64,000 nt of DNA from Lachnospiraceae bacterium UBA1712 (GTDB lineage Bacteria > Bacillota > Clostridia > Lachnospirales > Lachnospiraceae): contig DCJA01000001.1 in assembly GCA_002317175.1 (NCBI GenBank), positions 102,091-166,090 on the forward strand, in the 5' to 3' direction. Position numbers and translations under genes: made by a program. Positions 34,301 to 41,005 of the stretch are shown piece by piece. Position 1 is the first letter of the stretch. Every line of letters starts with the position of its first letter. The notes beneath the pieces were generated by a model. That model saw only the letters and a list, made by a program, of their open reading frames with translations. It did not search any database and had not been told where the DNA came from.

Positions 34301-34371
34301 GCTTCTGTATCTTCATGATATATCATGCAACTCTTTGGGCTATTTTCCTTCGCGATATCCTTTATATTCAT
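31309..34371 (-). CDS. lacZ: Beta-galactosidase, GH2
   Basis: A 1020-aa enzyme of normal LacZ length that hydrolyses lactose and other beta-galactosides. The start (RHNYFIPFAP...RYESKRFELLNGSWQFRYY) is the usual sugar-binding domain. The acid/base Glu is in SLGNESGYGTN (about 445-455) and the nucleophile Glu is in ILCEYCHAMGNGPG (about 515-528), followed by GGLVWEWSDH. The bgal small-chain domain fills the C-terminus. No signal peptide is present, so it acts in the cytoplasm. Its ATG overlaps the stop of the sugar-binding/GGDEF gene (ATGA), so the two are made together. No lactose transporter is seen in the window. Confidence 0.95.
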   Translation of the reverse strand: MNIKDIAKENSPKSCMIYHEDTEALHINTLKRHNYFIPFAPGQNPFGSRYESKRFELLNGSWQFRYYDSVIDLDDDFVGMEFENTISVPSNWQMHGYDIPQYTNVAYPIVFDPPYVPDENPCGVYSREYLYKSDGNERILVFEGVDSCFYLYVNNTFVGYSQVSHSSSEFDITEYLKEGSNQITVVVLKWCDGTYLEDQDKFRLSGIFRDVYVLNRAPKHLENYIIKTVLAKDKKSAQLHITIEGCDAKLSLIKEDSVVISKCQIEDSASIVIDVDNPILWSAEKPFLYKLVIETADEVIGEYVGFREIAIIDGVVKLNGVPIKFKGVNRHDSYPDTGYYCTSEQMENDIRLMKQHNVNAVRTSHYPNSPVFYQLCDRYGLYVIDEADMEAHGCVEVYQDFKWSKEGGYGGIALLASDEMFKTAILDRADALVKRDINRPSVVFWSLGNESGYGTNICAAGELVKSLDDSRLLHYESTHKLEDTTYEVMDLVSEMYTSPEDMLKFLEKEDEKRPFILCEYCHAMGNGPGDLEDYRNVFYSSERFCGGLVWEWSDHAVILGRTDDGRIKYGYGGDSGERHHDNNFCMDALTYPDRTPHTGLLELKQVYRPVRVTKGQKLGEFVISNYLSHIDAGDILEGYYEISFDKALATDIELEDNAVIGGKNFVFSAAPLATTVITIDGLEKYNNIDAYIRFIFKTKRDLAYCVKGYEVCFDQLRLNDDVAAVSGQALADYPCPEVISSDDNLAITVKCGNIEYHYNKRICSFDSIRVSGREILQKPLEFNLFRAPVDNDTMREDWYRAHLNDYIVKGYDVQLVKEAGKLVVLQKQSLGWSIHQPIARMNVRYELDSTGINIICEADISEKINLLPRFGIRLFLSKDFEDVSYYGYGPYESYIDKHQASYIGNFEDKVSRMHEDYIRPQENSSHYGCSRMSVSDGDIVVEFSNSDRFSFNASRYSQEELAKKQHNYELLESPYNIICVDSKMAGVGSAACGPQLAKKYRIDLPKIKADFNIKFNKVTE

Positions 34372-36284
34372 CTACTGCTCTTTCTTCTTCTCTTATCTTC
34401 ATACATACAGTCATCAGCAATTCTTTCCACAGCGGTGATATCTTCTACCTCAGACAGTTTCGCAACTGACTTACCAACACTTACTGCGACTTTGTATTTC
34501 TTATCCTTAAGTTCTGGCATATTGGCCAGATAATCATTGAGCATCTTACTAATATGCTCTACTCGAGGTTCACAGTCATCTGTTGTAAACAGTGCCACCA
34601 TAAATTCATCGCCACCAAATCTGGCACTAATACATGGTTGTTCAAAACAGTCCTGTATAGCTTTGGCGACAGCTTTAATTGCATTATCACCTTCAAAATG
34701 GCCATAGTTATCATTTATTTGTTTCATGCCATCCATATCAATTGAAATAATATGAACATAGCTGTTCTGACTTTCAGCCTGCTTCATATAACTCTCAATA
34801 TTCTGGTAATATCCATTTCTGTTATACAGACCAGTCATTACATCTCTGATGTATATCTCCGCCATACGATCATACATCTCGCTTAACTTCAGATTAGCCT
34901 GATTAAGACGGATATTTCTTAGAATTGTCTCGATTACAATGGTTACACTTTCAGTGAACTGACCAATCAGCTTGAAATCACTGGAAGAATATATTGGGCT
35001 TTTAATAAAATGATATCCATACAATTTATCACCATTATGAATCAGTCTGACAGCAAATATATCTTCTTTAGAGGCATCATTAATTACTGCATCAAATTGA
35101 GGAATAACATCAGTAAAATCGAAAGAATCTGGTTTTGCCTGTGTCATAAAATCCTTATTCAAAAATACCTTCATCGTATCAAATGACCCTGTATAATCTG
35201 ATTCAGTTTCCAGATCTTTTCTAAAACAATAAAGATGTCCATAATCCTTAAACAGATCCAGTGTACCATTCATAAAGCCTTCTATATCCTGGATGTTGCA
35301 ACTGTCAATAAGTTCAAACTGCATTGTAGAAAGCATATGATGCTGCCATGAACTAATGCGTGAATTCTCAACCAGTCTTGACAGTTCCCTTTTATCCTCC
35401 ATCATATCACTCAGCTCACTGCAGCTCTCCTTGGGATAAAAATGAAGAGGAATCATAAATTCAGAACTATTATTATTACCTTCTATAACATCAAATATAA
35501 ACTTCGATGTCTCTGTCAGATCTGGTTCGCAGGTCGATATCCTGGGATAATTGAATTTGCCTTCCTCAATACCATCAAAACCTGTTACCAGTACATCCTC
35601 TGGAACCCTCAAACCACGCCTGTTTAAAACCTTTATAGCTGCAATAGCCATCGAATCATTTGCACAGCATATTGCCTCCGGTCTTGGAAGATCACTATCC
35701 AAAAACTTATTTACAGCCTCAATTGCAGGATTTTCCCAGAAATCACCATAGCCAATCATCTCTTTGCTGTAGGCAATTCCATGCTTATCCATTTCTTCCT
35801 TATATGCATCTATCCTGTCTTCGGAATACTTATTGTTCTTTATTCCCGCAAGCATAAATATATTGCGGCACTTATGATCCTCAATAAGATGCTTCACTCC
35901 CTGAGCAAACCCCTGTTTATAATCAAGATTGACAGGTATTACTCCATCATCAGCTGTAATTCCAAGAGGTTCGCAGTCATAAGCAAATACAGGAATTTTC
36001 TTCTTATTTCCTACGCCAATCAGATACTGTATAAGTTCTTTATCTCCAAGCGACTGAACATGAATAATAAATGCTGCAAAATCTTTTAATTCAGCAATCT
36101 TAAACAGTTCCTTTGTAGCTTTAGCAGTATTTCTAAAATAAATCTTCTCATATGTACCCGAGCAAAGTACCAGAGTATAGCCAAGCTCCTTTGCTCTTTT
36201 ATGCAATTCAGTATATAGGTTACCCTGTATTCTTGAAGATACTTCTGTTGCAAATATTCCAATCAGTTTTCTAGTGTGTGCCAT
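34368..36284 (-). CDS. LacI-type sugar-binding domain fused to GGDEF diguanylate cyclase
   Basis: A 638-aa cytoplasmic protein. Residues about 5-270 have the periplasmic-binding fold used by LacI-family effector domains (KLIGIFATEV start, CCANDSMAIAAIKVLNRRGLRVPEDV...GFD), but there is no helix-turn-helix before it. A middle region of about 200 residues may be GAF-like. The C-terminal domain carries RFGGDEF near 556, an intact cyclase signature; I see no RxxD inhibitory site before it. It probably makes c-di-GMP in response to a sugar. It is coupled by a 4-nt overlap to lacZ, so the ligand may be a galactoside (inference). GGAGGATTTAT precedes the ATG. Confidence 0.88.
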   Translation of the reverse strand: MAHTRKLIGIFATEVSSRIQGNLYTELHKRAKELGYTLVLCSGTYEKIYFRNTAKATKELFKIAELKDFAAFIIHVQSLGDKELIQYLIGVGNKKKIPVFAYDCEPLGITADDGVIPVNLDYKQGFAQGVKHLIEDHKCRNIFMLAGIKNNKYSEDRIDAYKEEMDKHGIAYSKEMIGYGDFWENPAIEAVNKFLDSDLPRPEAICCANDSMAIAAIKVLNRRGLRVPEDVLVTGFDGIEEGKFNYPRISTCEPDLTETSKFIFDVIEGNNNSSEFMIPLHFYPKESCSELSDMMEDKRELSRLVENSRISSWQHHMLSTMQFELIDSCNIQDIEGFMNGTLDLFKDYGHLYCFRKDLETESDYTGSFDTMKVFLNKDFMTQAKPDSFDFTDVIPQFDAVINDASKEDIFAVRLIHNGDKLYGYHFIKSPIYSSSDFKLIGQFTESVTIVIETILRNIRLNQANLKLSEMYDRMAEIYIRDVMTGLYNRNGYYQNIESYMKQAESQNSYVHIISIDMDGMKQINDNYGHFEGDNAIKAVAKAIQDCFEQPCISARFGGDEFMVALFTTDDCEPRVEHISKMLNDYLANMPELKDKKYKVAVSVGKSVAKLSEVEDITAVERIADDCMYEDKRRRKSSR

Positions 36285-36298
36285 ATAAATCCTCCGTA

Positions 36299-36568
36299 TT
36301 ATCTGGCATTAGTACTGTGTTTTTCTCTGTCTTTCATCTTATCGCTGTTTACTCGCAGTATAAAACTAATTCCAACAGCAATCAGTGAGGTAAACAGACC
36401 TTTTGCGAAAATAGGTCTGAGGGCCGTAGCGTATTCATGCTCATCCATAAAACCCAGAGTATATAGATGAAATGACCAGTATATCCAGTATATAGTTGCT
36501 CCAAGAGCTATACACCACAAAACAATTCTTATATAAAACATTATTTTTCTAATCTTAGCAGTATTCAT
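36299..36568 (-). CDS. Small membrane protein
   Basis: An 89-aa protein with two predicted membrane helices (about 8-30 and 52-70) and charged ends. I do not recognise it. It sits 17 nt after the HPt gene and 14 nt before the sugar-binding/GGDEF gene, so it belongs to the same operon. Confidence 0.65.
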   Translation of the reverse strand: MNTAKIRKIMFYIRIVLWCIALGATIYWIYWSFHLYTLGFMDEHEYATALRPIFAKGLFTSLIAVGISFILRVNSDKMKDREKHSTNAR

Positions 36569-36585
36569 ACTAAACCTTCATGCCT

Positions 36586-36933
36586 TTAGTCAATCTTTGC
36601 AATGAGTTCGCATACTCTGTTGTATTCCAGTTCAACATTTTTATAAAGCTGGTTCACATCACCTACTGGACCATTTCTTAAGCTTTCAGTAAGTTCACTA
36701 CTCACTTTAAATAATCCGTCTAAAGCCATATTCAGACATACCCCTTTAAGACTATGTGCTTCTCTAAAGGCAGCCTGGTAATCCTGAGCATTAAGTGCCT
36801 TTTCTATATCTTTAACAGTTGTTGCAGACGGTAATCTCTTGACAAACTGCTTAACATATTCATCTTTTGTTAATAGTTTAAGTGCTTTGTTATAATCTTC
36901 TCCAAGTTCTGTATAAAACTCCTGAATTGTCAT
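36586..36933 (-). CDS. HPt (histidine phosphotransfer) protein
   Basis: A 115-aa all-helical protein with AFREAHSLKGVCLNMAL (His60 is the phospho-acceptor) followed by a helix ending SELTESLRNG, the standard HPt pattern. It passes phosphate between receiver domains. The nearest partner able to use it is the hybrid kinase at 26842-29340, which has a receiver but no HPt; pairing is inferred. AAAGGAGAAG precedes the ATG. First gene of the operon leading to lacZ. Confidence 0.85.
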   Translation of the reverse strand: MTIQEFYTELGEDYNKALKLLTKDEYVKQFVKRLPSATTVKDIEKALNAQDYQAAFREAHSLKGVCLNMALDGLFKVSSELTESLRNGPVGDVNQLYKNVELEYNRVCELIAKID

Positions 36934-37096
36934 AATACTTCTCCTTTAGCGCGAATCAAATCCTGTTATTTAGCATATTTCCATTGTCTGATGTACGTAT
37001 TCTAACAGATATATGCTTAGTTTCTGTGAACAAAAAACACCTATACACCATCTATCATATTATCAATTTTATCTTGCCTGATATACATATATTTTT

Positions 37097-37105
37097 ATTA
37101 TACCA
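37097..37105 (-). promoter_or_regulatory. Extended -10 promoter for the HPt-GGDEF-lacZ operon
   Basis: On the minus strand TGGTATAAT (TATAAT at 37097-37102) is an extended -10 element. No good -35 is present at the expected distance. It lies about 160 nt upstream of the HPt gene in an otherwise featureless 200-nt gap. Confidence 0.45.
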
Positions 37106-37138
37106 TATATGAATGTTTGCCCATAACATTTCATATAA

Positions 37139-37166
37139 AAAAACCAGCTAAAATCAGCTGGTTTTT
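37139..37166 (-). terminator. Terminator overlapping the end of the GLUG protein gene
   Basis: The stem AAAAACCAGCT / AGCTGGTTTTT (37139-37149 with 37156-37166) has a 6-nt loop and a T run on the minus strand. The gene-proximal arm includes the last codons and the TGA stop of the 1283-aa protein. Confidence 0.8.
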
Positions 37167-40100
37167 GTGTTATCATTTTCTTCCTTCTTCTCACCTCTTG
37201 GAGAATCATCTTTAGCATCTTCAAGAAGCTGCTGTGCCTTCTCTATTTTGTCCTCTATGAAGACCTTGCCTGCTTCACGTGCCTGTTCCTTCTTCTTTGC
37301 ACGCTTTGCTCTCTTTATTTTGCGGGAAGCCTTCTTATTCTTATTTTTTCCATGCTTTTTGACAAGCAACAGGATAATTATAAGAGCCAGAACAAGCACT
37401 CCGATAACAGCTACAATATATTTCCATATTGGAATGGTCTTATCAACAATCAGAACAGTAACATGTGAACCTGATACATCAAACAGCTGATACATACCCA
37501 TAACAGAAGTTGTTAGCGCATAATAGCTGTCGGCTTCAGCTGTCTGATTCTTTCTTCCATTTGAAGCCTTTACATATATCTCAGCCTTCTTAACATCTTC
37601 GGGAAGCTGTACTCTGAACTGATGACTATCCATTCCGTCATCTGGAACGATAATTTCATAATGTTCAGCTATAGTCCCTGGCTGCAGCAGTTCTCCATCA
37701 GCAGTTATAATTGCACTGTCATCTTCCCCTTCAAGTCTGGTTACTTCCAGAGTCTGAGAATCCTTAAACTTACCATCAACAAGAATAACCGACTGTTTAT
37801 TCTCCCTTAGAGCTTTACTTGCAATAGTAGTTCTGTATAAAGCAGGCTCTCCGATAACTTCCATATCAGTAGTAACGTCATGCACAATACTCGTATCCCA
37901 ATCGATATAATAATCTTCTTCGGCCACCGAATCAGGATACTGGTCTTCCACCATTGTATGACCATACTCTATAGTCTTTCTTCCTACTACCTCATCATCG
38001 ATTAAAAATGATACCTGCATATATTTAAATTCATCAGGAACATTCTCAAGCTTCATCATTTCTTTATAGGTCAATGGCTCTGCCATTTTGCTGTAGCTGA
38101 TTCTGTCAACTCCCGATAAAGCATCAGATACAAAATAGTTATCTTTAAGTGTAGAGTTATCATCCACTTCACCAGCTATCGCACCAGCAAAACTATCATA
38201 TTCAATAATCGACGGTATCGTATAACATTCATAGATATCATGTCCATAACCCGCTATACCGCCTATATAATCCTTACCAGACATTATTCCCTTGGAGTAA
38301 CACTCTTTAATCGAAGAAATGCTACTTCCTACAATGCCTCCAACATAGTCTGCTGTTTTGCTCGAGATGCTGCCATAATTCTCACTATGCAGAATGGTTC
38401 CCATATCCTGAAGCCCGCATACACCTGCAACATAGCTCTTCTGAGAACTAATTCTACCATTATTAATGTTAGCTCTGAGTACACATTTGGTTTTAAATGT
38501 GCTATTTATCTTGCTATCCTGATTACCTGTTATATCACCTTCAAGATCAAAGTCATATTCAATCCCCATGGTTCCAGCAATACCGCCTACATCCAGGTCA
38601 CCAGACACCTTTCCATTATTAACACAGTCTACTATGGCTCCATCTATGCATTCCTCCGCAACCGCAAAAGAATCATCTGTGAACTTTTCTGCATATTCGC
38701 CATCCAGGGCTCCATCTATGGCATCCGTAAACAAAAGCATTATTTTATTAAAGCTGTCATTTACATCCTGCATATCTCCCACAACAGTGTCACTTGAGCT
38801 GTTCATCTCATTGTTCAGATATCCAAGATGTTCACTCATTCCCTGCAAATTCGCAACAAAGCTGTTAGTATGCGCTTTGTAGCTGTCACTCAATACAGGA
38901 AGCGTTATATCCGCTCTGGAGCTTAAATTATCAAATATATCATTGGATTTATCTGCCGCAGCAGCAAGATTATTGGCAGCATTTGACAGATTACTTGCAG
39001 CGCTTTCAAGTTCTGGTCTTGCTTCATCAGCCGCCTCTCTTGCATATGGCTCAACAACTGCCACAAGGTCATCCGCATACTTTGTGATATATGTGCTATA
39101 TGTATATGTTCCAGCATGCATATCAGTTCCGTCTGGAGCTTTTCTGTCAGTATCATTAAATTTGTCATCTGCATATGCATTGGATTTGCCTGTAGCATCT
39201 GATGTCGCATCGGCTATAAGATCAGCGTCATATGTTGCCTGGTCACCCTCTGTAGCTGGGAAGCTGGTCTTATCATCACCATGATATATTCTTATATCCA
39301 GTACTTCTGTATTATAATTTAAAGCCAATGAAGCTATCTCAGTATCATATAATTGTTCATTACCATCTGAATCAACTATATAGAAATGCAAATCTGTCTC
39401 ATTATCTTTGTAGCTCTTGGTAACGTCTGTAGTCTTGCTGTCATTATAGATATAATAATTGTAATTATTTCTATATACCTTATTATAGCTTTCCTGATGT
39501 TCCTTTGAGGCATCTTCCATGCACTGGATATCATTATCATATCTGGCTCTGTCGCTTTCACTCATTTTGCTCTTAACATCAGAAGCATTAACTGCATTTT
39601 GCAGATTATCACTTGCCTTGCTGACATCTGACATAGCATTTTTAGTGTCATCTATAGCACCGCCATCTCTGCCAGCTTCATCCACAGCATAATCAACTCT
39701 TGAAAGAGCCTCATTACCAGCCCCTGTAAGCCCATTAACAAAGTTAATGGTATCATTGCCCAAATAAGAAGTATCATCCAATGCACCATCAACAAATCGC
39801 TTAACCATGTTAAGTCTGTCTGTAACTGTATCAGATGAATTGTCCATATCCGTCAGTGTCTTGTCCACATAGTCATGCAACTCATTGATATTATTGTTTA
39901 GCTCACTAATAATATCATCTGACAGATCCATTACGACATTTGGCTCCGCCTGCCCAACAATACCAGCGGTATCTTTACGTCCCTGAACAGTTCCCTCATT
40001 GATGCAGCCATGAACATAGCCTGATTGTCTTCCCACAATACCACCTGTATTGTAGCCAACCCTTTCGTAACCTACATCAGCATTGTTAGTACAGAATTCC

Positions 40101-41005
40101 ACTATTCCTGAAGAATGACCTGCTATTCCTCCAGTATCAAAGGTATTATTAGCAGAATCCAGTGATTTGCCTTCAGAAGAACTGTTTTCATCAGAGCTGA
40201 ATGCACTCAGATACTGATTAACACTTATATCTTCGATAGATAAGCCTCTGTCTATATTGCTGGTATTGATTTTGGCACTGTTAACACACTGATATATGCC
40301 TCCACAATTTGTTCCAGCAATTCCACCGGTATAATGCTGTCCAAGCACTGTACCAAATGATTCACAGCTAAAAATAGTACCTGTGTTTTCGTTGTAACCT
40401 GCTATTGCTCCCGTATAGTCATTGCCCTTTACAAGACCTTTAAAAGAGCAGTTCTCGATTCTTCCATAGTTGTCACCGGCAATTCCACCTACAACAAACA
40501 CTTTGCTTTCAGGTGTAACATTTCCATTGATAATAAGATTTCTGACGATTCCTGATGGCTGAATTTTGGAGAAAAATCCAAGATAGCTCATATCAGTGGT
40601 CAGATTAAATCCATCAATGGTATGACCATTGCCATCAAAGATTCCACCAAAAGTTGCAAATGGAACAAAATCCTTTCCTGCAAGATGAATATCATCTGTA
40701 AGTTTTATGTATTTGTCCCTTGACCAGGAATCAAGTCTGCAATTATTAACAAGTTTTATCAATTCTTCAGCAGTAGATATTTCAATAGTCTGCCAGTCAA
40801 TTACAGTCTCCTGACCAATACTTTCTGAACTATCCTGATTTGATTCATCTGCTTCTGATTCTGCAGTAGTATCCGTTTCATGCTGCTGACTCGCTGCTTT
40901 GACAGGATCTACAGCAGCCAAAACCTGCATAGGTGCTATTGTAGCCAATAAAATACACACTGCCATGAATATGCTTAAAAGAGTGCCCAAACGTCTATTC
41001 TTCAT
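37154..41005 (-). CDS. Secreted GLUG-repeat membrane-anchored protein paired with an MMPL exporter
   Basis: A 1283-aa protein. Signal peptide about 1-30 (ending MQVLAAVD). GLUG-type repeats (GGIAGDNYG..., GAIAGYNENTG, GGIVGRQSG, GGIVGSSIS) occupy about 85-350 and 820-990, framing a long helical, coiled-coil-like part (about 365-810) rich in Asp, Ser and Asn. A C-terminal membrane helix lies near 1195-1216, followed by a very basic then acidic cytoplasmic tail. The ATG at 41005 has GGAGG upstream and overlaps the MMPL gene end by 11 nt. The close coupling suggests the protein works with or is handled by the exporter. The layout is reminiscent of YhgE/Pip-type proteins beside MMPL genes, but I cannot confirm homology. 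Confidence 0.85.
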   Translation of the reverse strand: MKNRRLGTLLSIFMAVCILLATIAPMQVLAAVDPVKAASQQHETDTTAESEADESNQDSSESIGQETVIDWQTIEISTAEELIKLVNNCRLDSWSRDKYIKLTDDIHLAGKDFVPFATFGGIFDGNGHTIDGFNLTTDMSYLGFFSKIQPSGIVRNLIINGNVTPESKVFVVGGIAGDNYGRIENCSFKGLVKGNDYTGAIAGYNENTGTIFSCESFGTVLGQHYTGGIAGTNCGGIYQCVNSAKINTSNIDRGLSIEDISVNQYLSAFSSDENSSSEGKSLDSANNTFDTGGIAGHSSGIVEFCTNNADVGYERVGYNTGGIVGRQSGYVHGCINEGTVQGRKDTAGIVGQAEPNVVMDLSDDIISELNNNINELHDYVDKTLTDMDNSSDTVTDRLNMVKRFVDGALDDTSYLGNDTINFVNGLTGAGNEALSRVDYAVDEAGRDGGAIDDTKNAMSDVSKASDNLQNAVNASDVKSKMSESDRARYDNDIQCMEDASKEHQESYNKVYRNNYNYYIYNDSKTTDVTKSYKDNETDLHFYIVDSDGNEQLYDTEIASLALNYNTEVLDIRIYHGDDKTSFPATEGDQATYDADLIADATSDATGKSNAYADDKFNDTDRKAPDGTDMHAGTYTYSTYITKYADDLVAVVEPYAREAADEARPELESAASNLSNAANNLAAAADKSNDIFDNLSSRADITLPVLSDSYKAHTNSFVANLQGMSEHLGYLNNEMNSSSDTVVGDMQDVNDSFNKIMLLFTDAIDGALDGEYAEKFTDDSFAVAEECIDGAIVDCVNNGKVSGDLDVGGIAGTMGIEYDFDLEGDITGNQDSKINSTFKTKCVLRANINNGRISSQKSYVAGVCGLQDMGTILHSENYGSISSKTADYVGGIVGSSISSIKECYSKGIMSGKDYIGGIAGYGHDIYECYTIPSIIEYDSFAGAIAGEVDDNSTLKDNYFVSDALSGVDRISYSKMAEPLTYKEMMKLENVPDEFKYMQVSFLIDDEVVGRKTIEYGHTMVEDQYPDSVAEEDYYIDWDTSIVHDVTTDMEVIGEPALYRTTIASKALRENKQSVILVDGKFKDSQTLEVTRLEGEDDSAIITADGELLQPGTIAEHYEIIVPDDGMDSHQFRVQLPEDVKKAEIYVKASNGRKNQTAEADSYYALTTSVMGMYQLFDVSGSHVTVLIVDKTIPIWKYIVAVIGVLVLALIIILLLVKKHGKNKNKKASRKIKRAKRAKKKEQAREAGKVFIEDKIEKAQQLLEDAKDDSPRGEKKEENDNTKTS

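Noticed and set aside
34368..36284. Ordinary LacI repressor of lacZ
   Set aside because: The ligand-binding fold is present but no helix-turn-helix precedes it, and a GGDEF domain follows.
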